Shown piece by piece: positions 42,803 through 50,868 of a DNA stretch of 64,000 bases. Below the pieces are notes generated by a model. That model saw only the letters and a list, made by a program, of their open reading frames with translations, was not told the DNA's origin and searched no databases. Every line of letters starts with the position of its first letter. Position 1 is the first letter of the stretch. The stretch comes from an uncultured Collinsella sp. (GTDB lineage: Bacteria > Actinomycetota > Coriobacteriia > Coriobacteriales > Coriobacteriaceae), in contig UQKU01000007.1 of the NCBI GenBank assembly GCA_900541675.1, forward strand, positions 12,550-76,549, written 5' to 3'. Both the position numbers and the translations under genes were made by a program.

Positions 42803-44221
42803 GTTCTTCTCCTTCGCGTCCGCGATCTGGATGCGTTTGTTCCATTGGGCGGCGACTGTCAGGCGCTCGTCTTGGGCGCGACGGCGGGCACTTTCGGCGC
42901 GCGACTTGGCCAGCAGCTCTCGGCCGCTCGGCAGCACGTCGAGCGTGGCAAAATAATCGCCCGGGCGCTCGGCGCGGCGGATGAGGTCGGCTGAGCCATC
43001 GGGACGCAGCAGGACCTCGGCGGAGCGCAGCCGTCCGTTGTAGTTGTAGCCCATGGAGTAGCCATGCGCGCCGGTATCGTGGATCACGAGCACATCGCCC
43101 ATGTCGATCTGCGGTAGCTCGCGGTCGATGGCGAACTTGTCGTTGTTCTCGCATAGGTTGCCCGTGATGTCGTAGGTGTCCGTGACGGGCGCTGTGGTCT
43201 TGTCGTCGCCACCCGGCTGACCCATTACCGTAATGTGGTGGTAGGCGCCGTACATGGCAGGACGGATCAGATCGACGGCGCTTGCGTCGACACCGATATA
43301 GTCCTTGTAGATCTGCTTTTCGTGGATAGCCTTGGTGACCAGGCAGCCGTAGGGCCCCATCATAAAGCGGCCCATCTCGGTGCAGATGGCCACATCGCCC
43401 ATACCGGCGGGAACCAGGATTTCGTCGTAGGCCGCGTGCACCCCCTCGCCGATGGCGTGAATGTCGTTGGCCTGCTGCTCGGGCAGATAGGGGATGCCGA
43501 CGCCGCCGGACAGATTGATGAAGGCGACATGTGCACCGGTCTCGCGCTCCAGGCGCACGGCAAGCTCAAAGAGGATGCGCGCGAGCTTGGGGTAGTAGTC
43601 GTTGGTGACGGTGTTGCTGGCAAGGAATGCGTGGATGCCAAAGTCCTCGGCGCCTTTGGCTTTGAGCATGTGGAAGGCCTCGAAGAGCTGCTCGGTGGTC
43701 ATGCCGTATTTGGAGTCGCCGGGGTTATCCATGATGCCGTTGGAGAGCTGGAACAGGCCGCCCGGATTAAAGCGGCAGCTGACCGTCTTGGGGATGGGGC
43801 CCGCGACGCGCTCAAAGAACTCGATGTGGCTGATGTCGTCAAAGTTGACGATGGCGCCCAATTTGTCGGCGAGCTCAAAGTCCGCTGCCGGCGTGTCGTT
43901 GGACGAGAACATGATGTCGTGTCCCGTGATGCCCAGCGAGCGGGCGATCATGAGCTCGGTATAGCTCGAGCAATCGCAGCCGCAACCGTATTCGTTGAGA
44001 ATGGAGATGAGCGCCGGGTTGGGATTTGCCTTGACGGCAAAGTATTCCTAAAGGCCGGAGTCCCATGCAAGGGCATCGCGCCCCTCTTGCTTGTTGCGGG
44101 GGAGGCCCGCCTCGTCATATAGATGAAACGGCGTGGGGAACTGCTCGACGATATGCTCGAGCGTCTCCTTGTCCACAAACGGCTGCTTGGCCGCATATGC
44201 CTCGTTGGGAGTCAATGCCAT
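42803..44221 (-). pseudogene. lysA: Diaminopimelate decarboxylase, interrupted by in-frame TAG and lacking its own stop
   Basis: PLP decarboxylase of meso-diaminopimelate to lysine. Translation from ATG 44221 gives 57 residues (MALTPNEAYAAKQPF...LAWDSGL), then TAG at 44048-44050. The same frame continues EYFAVKANPNP, with the PLP Lys at codon 64. The rest is intact: CSSYTELMIA, HAFLASNTVTNDYY, INLSGGVGIPY, GPYGCLV, CENNDKFA, HDTGAHGYSMGYNYNG. Relatives have a coding residue (K/R/Q) where the TAG is. At the 3' end no stop occurs before dapA; about 45 extra residues (ESARRRAQDERLTV...) join the two. Downstream re-initiation at ATG 43951 would lack the PLP Lys and be inactive. Sequence error, recent nonsense mutation or suppression are all possible. 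Confidence 0.8.
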
Positions 44222-44304
44222 GTCCCGTAAACCTCGCTATCCAGACGGCGCCATCTGCGCATCGAATCCGCATAGCGTGGACCCAATGTCCGGATAGCGC
44301 TCCT

Positions 44305-44455
44305 GCATTGCTGCAGACAGTCCTGCGGGTGTTTCCCGCAGGCCCACCAGGTTGTTCGTGCCCGAAAAGCCCAGTTCGGCGGGTTTCGCCTCCCCACGGG
44401 GTCAAAGCCTGCCGGCTCGCCCGCGGTTCTTCGTGCCCGCGCCTCTATCAAGTGG
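44305..44455 (-). promoter_or_regulatory. Lysine riboswitch (L-box) in the lysA leader
   Basis: Minus strand, 5' to 3': TTGATAGAGGCGCGGG, GGGGAGGCGAAACCCGCCGAA, CTGGTGGGCC and GGACTGTC occur in the order of the lysine aptamer consensus. The GAGGCGC, GCCGAA and GACTGTC segments are conserved in that family. Downstream, CGCTATCCGGAC (about 44290-44305) can pair with GTCTGGATAGCG just before GCGAGG and the lysA ATG, so control of translation initiation is likely. The rest of the 44222-44601 gap holds promoters. Confidence 0.9.
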
Positions 44456-44601
44456 TAACGACCCTACCACGTTGCACTTTACCAAACAAGAGTATTCGTA
44501 TATAACGTTTAAAAAATGCAGGGATATGCTGGAAATAAGGGTGCGGCAATCTTGCGGCACAATAAGATGGCAACTGGCGCGCACCTATGAAAGGAACCTT
44601 T

Positions 44602-45789
44602 ATGACCGAGCTCCAAGAACTCCGTCGCTATCGGCGCGACTTGCACAGGATCCCGGAGCTCGACTTCGATCTTCCACAGACTATCGCTTATATTGAGGGC
44701 GTGTTGAGGCCGCTCGCCTGCGAGGTGACCCATCCGTGTCCCAGCTGTGTCTGCGCTTTCTTCGATGCCGGTACGGACGCCGCGCATGCTACGGCGATTC
44801 GCGCCGACATGGATGCCCTGCCCATCGCGGAGGCAACGGGCGCGGCCTTTGCCTCGACGCATCCCGGCAAGATGCATGCGTGCGGTCACGACGGTCACAT
44901 GGCCATGGCGCTCGCGGCGGCGACTTTTGTCGACCGAGCGGTTCGTGAGCAGCCGGGTGCCATCAAGCGCAACGTGCTCTTTGTGTTTCAGCCGGCCGAG
45001 GAAACGACCGGTGGCGCCAAGACGGTGTGTGAGAGCGGCGTATTCGAGCGCTATGGGGCAGATCGCATCTTCGGGTTCCACGTATGGCCCGACCTGCCTG
45101 CAAACACGTTGGCGAGCTGCTCCGGTCCATTGCTGGCGCGCTCGAGTGAGACGCACGTACGCATTCACGGGACAAGTATCCATATCGCCAAGACTTACGG
45201 CGTTCCCGTAAACGAATCACACGATGCGGCGCTGGCGGCTGCCAAGTTCTTGGTCGCCGAGCGCGAATTGATGGACGAGCTGGGCACCGACGAGCCCTGT
45301 ATCGGCAAGTTTGGTCTGCTGCAGGCCGGTACCGTTTGCAATGCGGTGGCGGGGGAGGCCCATGTGGCCGGCAGCCTGCGTGTGTTTACAGACGACATGT
45401 TCGACCGTGCACGCGAGGGCGTGCACCGCGTGCTTGATGAGGCATGCGCTGCAACGGGCTGCACGTACGATCTCGACTTTGCCGAGGGCTATCCGCCGGT
45501 TGACAACGACCCCGAGCTATTTGCCAATGTCGCGCCTGCTTTGCCCGAGCTGCAGCTCGTGGATGAGCCTTTGCTGATTGCCGAGGACTTCGCTTTCTAT
45601 CAGCGCCATCTGCCGGGTGTGTTCTTCTTGCTGGGCACGGGTGTGCCAGAGGGGCAAGAAAACCCGATTGACGCTGATGGCTGCCCAGCCTATGCGATGA
45701 GTGCCCTTCACACCGATACCGTGCTCTTTGACGAGGAAGTCCTGCTCAAAGGACTCGATGTCTACAAACGATTGCTTGGCTTGGAGTGA
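44602..45789 (+). CDS. M20D amidohydrolase, probable N-acetyl-diaminopimelate deacetylase
   Basis: 395 residues, ATG 44602 after AAAGGA. Dinuclear-metal motifs of the M20D group: IRADMDALPI, MHACGHDGHMAMAL, VFQPAEET (catalytic Glu) and GFHVWPDLPANTL; late His in ALHTDTVLFDEEVL. The family includes N-acetyl-LL-DAP deacetylase, hippurate and indole-acetyl hydrolases. Divergence from the lysA-dapABH operon across a shared regulatory region, and a DapH (acetyl) branch with no other deacetylase, make the DAP role likely. It lies just outside riboswitch control. Confidence 0.85.
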   Translation: MTELQELRRYRRDLHRIPELDFDLPQTIAYIEGVLRPLACEVTHPCPSCVCAFFDAGTDAAHATAIRADMDALPIAEATGAAFASTHPGKMHACGHDGHMAMALAAATFVDRAVREQPGAIKRNVLFVFQPAEETTGGAKTVCESGVFERYGADRIFGFHVWPDLPANTLASCSGPLLARSSETHVRIHGTSIHIAKTYGVPVNESHDAALAAAKFLVAERELMDELGTDEPCIGKFGLLQAGTVCNAVAGEAHVAGSLRVFTDDMFDRAREGVHRVLDEACAATGCTYDLDFAEGYPPVDNDPELFANVAPALPELQLVDEPLLIAEDFAFYQRHLPGVFFLLGTGVPEGQENPIDADGCPAYAMSALHTDTVLFDEEVLLKGLDVYKRLLGLE

Positions 45790-45791
45790 CG

Positions 45792-46115
45792 ATGGAACGA
45801 CGCCGATGGTCTGCCGTGTATAGTCCTGGTGGGTGCGGGTGCGGCTTGCTGCTGCTCCCGGTTATTGCTGTGAGCATTGGCGTGATGTTTGCGCTTGCTG
45901 GACTGGCAGCAGCGGCACTTGCGCTGTTGATTGTGGCCATTGGCGTGACGATTTGGCTATGCCGTTCTCGCGAGCAACGCCGTGCCGACGGCAAGACCAA
46001 TGTCGGCTGGGTCGTCTTCCTGATTATTGCGTACCCGCTGAGCATCAGTTACTTGGCGTTCTTTATCCTGCTGCTCATCAGCACCTTTACTGGGGAATCC
46101 GTCACGGTGGGGTAG
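45792..46115 (+). CDS. Small membrane protein
   Basis: 107 residues, three predicted membrane helices (CGLLLLPVIAVSIGVMFAL, ALALLIVAIGVTIWLC, VVFLIIAYPLSISYLAFFILLL, cited in part). A positively charged loop (RSREQRRADGK) lies between helices 2 and 3. It begins 2 bases after the deacetylase stop, so it is translationally coupled. I do not recognise a family. A 17-bp perfect terminator follows. Confidence 0.6.
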   Translation: MERRRWSAVYSPGGCGCGLLLLPVIAVSIGVMFALAGLAAAALALLIVAIGVTIWLCRSREQRRADGKTNVGWVVFLIIAYPLSISYLAFFILLLISTFTGESVTVG

Positions 46116-46146
46116 GCTTCGACAAGCTTCTTGAGGATGAAACGAA

Positions 46147-46185
46147 AAAGGGGTCGGATGGGCGCTTTGCCCATCCGACCCCTTT
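46147..46185. terminator. Bidirectional terminator, 17-bp perfect stem
   Basis: AAAGGGGTCGGATGGGC (46147-46163) and its complement at 46169-46185; A run upstream, T run downstream. It separates the converging small membrane protein and MFS genes. Confidence 0.93.
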
Positions 46186-46208
46186 CGCACGGTAGTTAAT
46201 TCGGTCTC

Positions 46209-47528
46209 CTACTTGGCTGCCTCGCGGCGAGCGACCTCGTCGATCAAGATGGCATCGCCGTGCTTGGCGGCGGCAATGCTCGCGGCCATAATCATGCCCA
46301 TTGCCGTGATGTAGGCGAAGAGCATCGACGGCGCCACGTCCATAACGATGCCGGAGAGAATCGGCGTCGCCACCTGAGCCGCCATGCTCACGGTGTAGTA
46401 GTAACCGGAGTAGCGGCCCACGCTTTGGGAGCTGCAACACTCCAGAATCATCGTGTACACGCACAGGTCCACGCCGCCCAGCGCGACGCCCATCAACAAA
46501 AAGACGCCGTACAACACGGGCGAGAAGCCGGGTGCCAGCCAAAGAAGCGCGGGGCACAAAACCATGATGACGGCGGTGCCCAGGGCGACCTTTTTGCGGC
46601 CGATTTTGAGCGAAAGGTTTGCCAGGGGTACGTAGCTTAGCAGCGCGCCTGCAATCGTCACGATATTGATGATGGCATAGGAACCGCCCTCCATGCCGTA
46701 GAACAAATCGGCATAACGGCTGATATTGGTGGTCATGGCGTTATAGCTCATGTAGTAGAAAAACGTTGCGGCGAGCAGCATGATGATGGAGCGGCGTACG
46801 CCGGCGTCTGCAATGCGATTTTTACCGCCGGCCTCGGGGGAGTCGTCTTTGTCAATCTGATCCTCGTCGATGCCCATTGACAGCGATTTCTCGCGCATCT
46901 TTTCGACGAGGGCGGGCTCACGGACAAAGATGCCGTAGACAACGGCCGACACGAGGATAAAGGCGGCCTGCAAGATAAAGAGCGGAAGATAATCAGGTTT
47001 GTCGGCCTTGGGAACCATGACCGAGATGGCGACGAGCATAAGACCCGTTCCCGCATAGCCGACGATCTTTTCGATCGAGTCTGCCTTGGTTCGAAGTGGG
47101 CGAGGCGTAATATCGGCCACGATGGCGACCGTCATGGTGCGATAGGCGCATATTGCCAAAAGCGTGAGGATAATCGCGCCAATGAGCAGAGGTAGACTGC
47201 CCATGTTGTTGGCGAACGCGATGAGCGGGACGGAGAGTATTGCCACCGCGGAGCCGCCCAAGATAAAGGGCGTTCGGCGCCCGAGTTTGCTTGTGCAACG
47301 GTCCGAGAGGATGCCAAAGAGCGGAAGCAGGAACAGGCCAAAGACATTATCGATGGCCATGATCGCGCCGGTGAGCGAGTTGGATAGGCCAAAGGTCCCT
47401 GTGAGCATCTTGGGAACGATGCCGTCGTAGACCTGCCAAAAGCTGATCATGCCCATAAAGGGTAGGGAGGCGAGGGCGACGGCCTTGGTGTCGAGCCGGG
47501 CCGCCCGCTTAAGATTTGGTTGGGTCAT
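46209..47528 (-). CDS. MFS transporter (GPH/SLC45-like)
   Basis: A 439-residue, 12-helix carrier. The N-terminal FMGMISFWQVYDGIVPKML and the loop DRCTSKLGRRTPFILGG match the glycoside-pentoside-hexuronide/SLC45-type MFS signature (D-x-x-x-x-K-x-GRR). A long acidic cytoplasmic loop between helices 6 and 7 (IDEDQIDKDDSPEAGG) is also typical. It is the last gene of an operon with an M20 peptidase, aconitase X and an OYE-type flavoprotein, so its substrate is probably related to theirs, rather than a sugar. No direct evidence of substrate. Confidence 0.85.
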   Translation of the reverse strand: MTQPNLKRAARLDTKAVALASLPFMGMISFWQVYDGIVPKMLTGTFGLSNSLTGAIMAIDNVFGLFLLPLFGILSDRCTSKLGRRTPFILGGSAVAILSVPLIAFANNMGSLPLLIGAIILTLLAICAYRTMTVAIVADITPRPLRTKADSIEKIVGYAGTGLMLVAISVMVPKADKPDYLPLFILQAAFILVSAVVYGIFVREPALVEKMREKSLSMGIDEDQIDKDDSPEAGGKNRIADAGVRRSIIMLLAATFFYYMSYNAMTTNISRYADLFYGMEGGSYAIINIVTIAGALLSYVPLANLSLKIGRKKVALGTAVIMVLCPALLWLAPGFSPVLYGVFLLMGVALGGVDLCVYTMILECCSSQSVGRYSGYYYTVSMAAQVATPILSGIVMDVAPSMLFAYITAMGMIMAASIAAAKHGDAILIDEVARREAAK

Positions 47529-47579
47529 GCTGGTTCTCCTGGTCGGTAAAAGCGGGGAGGGGTGCTATCGGCCCCCGTT

Positions 47580-49001
47580 CTACAGTTGTTCAAGGTTGGC
47601 GAGAAACGCCACATAGAATTCGATGCCGCGCTTGTAGACGTCGACGCCGATGCGTTCGTTGGCGGCATGGATGAGCTTGCGCGCCTCGCCCGAGTAGATA
47701 AAGCCGCAGAAGCGGTAGACGCGATCGCAGATCTCGTTGAACTCGCGCGAGTCGGTACAGGAGTTCTGCACGTAGGGAGCAAAGCCGGCCTCGGGATAGA
47801 CACCCGACACGCAGCGATGGATGTAGTTGAAGGCGGCATCGTCTTCGTAAGGCGAGATGGGCGCGGGCTCGGTGTAGGGAATCGCCTCGTTGATTTCGAC
47901 GGTGACATGGTCGGGGCTTACGCCCGAGGCGCGGCACTGCTGGGCGGCGAGCTTGCGGGCGCGCTCAACGGCATCGGCGATGGTCTCGAACGGAGCGATG
48001 CGCACGTTGAAGTTGGCGCGAGCAACTGGTGGCAGCACATTGTGCGCATTGGAGCCTTCGAGCTGCGTGAGCGCATAGGTTGTGCGCAGCATGGCCGAGG
48101 TCTCGGGGCTGGCGGCCATGATCTTGGTAACCGCGGGGCGCGTGAGCCACAGGTTGCCAAAGATTGCCTGATACGTCGCGCTGCTACGGGCACCCAACTC
48201 GGTCAGTGTGGCCTCGACGGCGGGCGTGAGCTGCGGCTTGCCGGGGTTGGCCGAGATAGTCTCGCATACACGGCAGAGAAGACGGCAGGCATCGTTTGCC
48301 GCAGGCGTAGAGGCATGGCCGCCGTCGGCGCGCGCCGTGACGGTAAGGTCGACGTGGCCCTTCTCGGACACGCCTACCATGGCAACGGGTTCGGTGACGC
48401 CGAGCGGGGCGTCGGTTGCCACGGCGCCACCCTCATCGAGCACCATGTAGGGATGGATGTTATGCTCGCGAAGCCACTGCACTGCATGGGTTGCAGTAGG
48501 TGCGGCGATTTCCTCGCCATCGCTCGAGAAGAACCAGACATCGCGCGGGGGAACGAAGCCCTGGGCAATCAAATGCTCGGCGGCCTCGAAGAAAGCCGAG
48601 ACGATGCACTTGGTGTCGAGTGATCCGCGGGCCCAGATCTCGCCGTCGAAGATCTCGGCTCCAAAGGGATCGTGCTTCCAGTCTTGGCCCTCGACGGGCA
48701 CGACGTCCTGATGCGCCATCATGACGATGGGGTCCAAGGCGGAATCGGCGCCAGGCCAACGCAGGAGCATGCCAAAGTCGTCGACGCGTGTGAGCTCGGC
48801 GACTTTAAAGAAATGCGGATAAAGTCGCTGAAGCGTGGGAATCCACTGGCTGAAGGGCTCATCGTCGCGCTCGGCGATGTTCTCACGCGAAACGGTGGGG
48901 ATGCGCAGCAATTCGCAAAAGCGCTCGACGGCTGCCTCGTCTGCCTTGTAGGTGCCTGCATCAAGAGGCGCGCCCTGTGCGACCGATACCGATGCTCCCA
49001 T
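47580..49001 (-). CDS. M20 family metallopeptidase (carboxypeptidase/dipeptidase type)
   Basis: 473 residues. VMMAHQDVVPVE gives the first metal His, WARGSLDTKC the bridging Asp, FSSDGEEI the catalytic and metal Glu, and LDEGGAV with a late His (KLIHAANERI) complete the set. A dimerisation insert (residues about 220-360) is present. The fold and length match Pep/CPS-type enzymes that trim short peptides or N-acyl amino acids. In this operon it may release the amino acid used by aconitase X. Upstream, 110 bases separate it from the AcnX small subunit gene. Confidence 0.88.
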   Translation of the reverse strand: MGASVSVAQGAPLDAGTYKADEAAVERFCELLRIPTVSRENIAERDDEPFSQWIPTLQRLYPHFFKVAELTRVDDFGMLLRWPGADSALDPIVMMAHQDVVPVEGQDWKHDPFGAEIFDGEIWARGSLDTKCIVSAFFEAAEHLIAQGFVPPRDVWFFSSDGEEIAAPTATHAVQWLREHNIHPYMVLDEGGAVATDAPLGVTEPVAMVGVSEKGHVDLTVTARADGGHASTPAANDACRLLCRVCETISANPGKPQLTPAVEATLTELGARSSATYQAIFGNLWLTRPAVTKIMAASPETSAMLRTTYALTQLEGSNAHNVLPPVARANFNVRIAPFETIADAVERARKLAAQQCRASGVSPDHVTVEINEAIPYTEPAPISPYEDDAAFNYIHRCVSGVYPEAGFAPYVQNSCTDSREFNEICDRVYRFCGFIYSGEARKLIHAANERIGVDVYKRGIEFYVAFLANLEQL

Positions 49002-49111
49002 GGTGGGACTCCTTTCGTGTTGTATATCGAATACGTCAAGATTATCGCCCGCACCGCGCGTGGGAAATGGCGAAACACGTTGCTCATCTGCGGGCGGCGG
49101 GTCGGATAGCC

Positions 49112-49555
49112 TTAGCCGACGATGACCGTGCCGTCTTCGGTCACGGTGATGGCGTCTCCCGTCGACACAGCATCGAGAAACTCATCGCCCAGGTTGTCAA
49201 TGGTGGGCATGGGGGTGTCGGTCCATACACCCGAGAGGATCGCGCCAGCGGCGGCAAGGCTGTCAATGGGTTTGGAAAACAGCAGGCATGCGGGTTGGCG
49301 CCCCATTTTGGTGGCGCAGAAGAGCACCATGCCGCCTGTGGTGGAGCCGATAGTCTGCGGAAGACACAAGGCACATCCCGCCAAAGGTTTGCCGTACAAG
49401 TCGGGATTGTTTTGGTCGGAACACGTGGCCTTTTTGTCGCCAAACATCAGTGCCTTCTGAAACGATGCGAGCGTGTTGAGCCCTCCGTGAGAGACAAGTG
49501 CCTTGGCGTGGGCAGTTCCGGGGACAACGACGCGGCCGTGAAAGATTTTTTCCAT
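49112..49555 (-). CDS. Aconitase X small (swivel, DUF126) subunit
   Basis: 147 residues: KIFHGRVVVPGTAHAKALVSHGG and SDQNNPDLYGKPLAGCALCLPQTIGSTTGG (cited in part), the swivelling beta-barrel with the conserved Ser of the active site. Two-subunit AcnX enzymes are known as cis-3-hydroxy-L-proline dehydratases in bacteria and mevalonate-5-phosphate dehydratases in archaea. It lies 14 bases after the large subunit gene. The archaeal lipid route is not expected here, so a hydroxyproline-type or related hydroxy acid substrate is more likely. Confidence 0.88.
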   Translation of the reverse strand: MEKIFHGRVVVPGTAHAKALVSHGGLNTLASFQKALMFGDKKATCSDQNNPDLYGKPLAGCALCLPQTIGSTTGGMVLFCATKMGRQPACLLFSKPIDSLAAAGAILSGVWTDTPMPTIDNLGDEFLDAVSTGDAITVTEDGTVIVG

Positions 49556-49569
49556 GAGGAGTCGCCTTC

Positions 49570-50847
49570 CTATTTGATTGGTTTTCCGGTGGTGACGTAG
49601 GCGAGCACTTCGTCGTCGGTGTAGTAGCGCGATGCCGAGTACGTACGCAACTTGTTGGAGTTGGTGATGATGGGCATGCTGCCGCACAGCGGGTTGTTGG
49701 TGTACATAAGCGGGCAGATGCTCGAGACGACGGCACCGGTAGTCGAGAGGCGTCTGTATGCCGCAGTCTTGCGGAAGGCGTCTGCCACGGATGGGGCGGC
49801 GGTCAGTACGGTGGGTACTTGCACGCGGCACTTGCCGGAGGCGCTCAGCCCATCGCAGATGGCGTCTGCCCAATGGGCGAGTTGTGCAGACGAGAGGTGG
49901 GGGCAGCCGATGAAGGCAAGCTTGGGGCGTGCGCCCGGGTTCTTCCACATAACGGGGTAGCTCGAGCGGATGCGTTCCAGCTCGGCGTCGTCAATGCGAT
50001 AGATTTGGGCGTCTAGTGCTATGAGGTGTTCGCCTTGTTCGACGGCCTCGGGCGTGATGCCGTCCACGTGGTAGAGCCCGACAGCGCCGTTCGATGCGCT
50101 GGCGGCGCCCATGTCCTTAAGGTAGTCCTGCGTGCCGGGTGTGAGTTCGCGGCCAAGCCAGCGGTCGAGGCCTTTAATGTAAGGGACGTCTTCCATCACC
50201 TTCATGCCAATGGCGCTGCCAAGCACTTGCGCTTCGGGCTTGCGCTTACAGTCGACTTCGATGATCCAGGTCGCCTTGCGGCCCTCATCGGTGAGCAGGC
50301 CGAATTCCGGGACAAAGCCGGCAATTGAGCCGAACATCTCGATGATGCCGGAGTTGCGATTGCAGCGAGCGCCCAGCACGGAGTTGGCAAAGACCACGGC
50401 GCTGCTTTCTGCCCAGCTTAGGATGTCGCCACGCCGAGGTCGATTGCCAACCTCGGGCTGGTAACAGGTGCAGGTGAAAGCATCGTTGTCCAATAGACCC
50501 ATGCTGCGCAGCTGTGCCTCATAATCGTCTTGTTTGGAATACATAATCTTGAACAGCAGCTTTTGCAGCGGGTTGGCCGGGACGGCGGGGTCGAGGGGCC
50601 TCGGGTCGACCGAGAATGACTGACCGGACAGGGCGCCGTCTTTCAGCAGCTCATCCATAAGGTCATAGACTGGACCGAGCATGGAGAGGCCAAAACTTGT
50701 GACAAGATGACCGTTTGCGCCGGTCACGGGAACCATACGCTCGGCGCCAAAGCATTCGCCGTACATAACGAGGGTCTTGACCACTTTGGCCATGGCGGGG
50801 CCCTTGGCGCCGTCGAGCAGGGCTTGTTGTTGGGAGGTCAGGTTCAT
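49570..50847 (-). CDS. Aconitase X catalytic (DUF521) subunit
   Basis: About 425 residues; ATG 50847 (NLTSQQQALLDG) is the family-like start, 50859 is an alternative. Fe-S or metal-binding cysteines are in TCTCYQPEVGN, GARCNRNSG and SSICPLMYTNNP. FGLSMLGPVYDL is near the N-terminus and GCPHLSSAQL in the C-terminal part. It dehydrates a beta-hydroxy amino or organic acid together with the small subunit. The reaction product would be an enamine/imine or an unsaturated acid, which the adjoining flavoprotein could reduce. Confidence 0.9.
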   Translation of the reverse strand: MNLTSQQQALLDGAKGPAMAKVVKTLVMYGECFGAERMVPVTGANGHLVTSFGLSMLGPVYDLMDELLKDGALSGQSFSVDPRPLDPAVPANPLQKLLFKIMYSKQDDYEAQLRSMGLLDNDAFTCTCYQPEVGNRPRRGDILSWAESSAVVFANSVLGARCNRNSGIIEMFGSIAGFVPEFGLLTDEGRKATWIIEVDCKRKPEAQVLGSAIGMKVMEDVPYIKGLDRWLGRELTPGTQDYLKDMGAASASNGAVGLYHVDGITPEAVEQGEHLIALDAQIYRIDDAELERIRSSYPVMWKNPGARPKLAFIGCPHLSSAQLAHWADAICDGLSASGKCRVQVPTVLTAAPSVADAFRKTAAYRRLSTTGAVVSSICPLMYTNNPLCGSMPIITNSNKLRTYSASRYYTDDEVLAYVTTGKPIK

Positions 50848-50868
50848 CTGTGAGCCCATCCTTTCGTG

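Noticed and set aside
44048..44050. Pyrrolysine at the lysA TAG codon
   Set aside because: No pyl genes in view, no methylamine context, and the position is not conserved as special in LysA.
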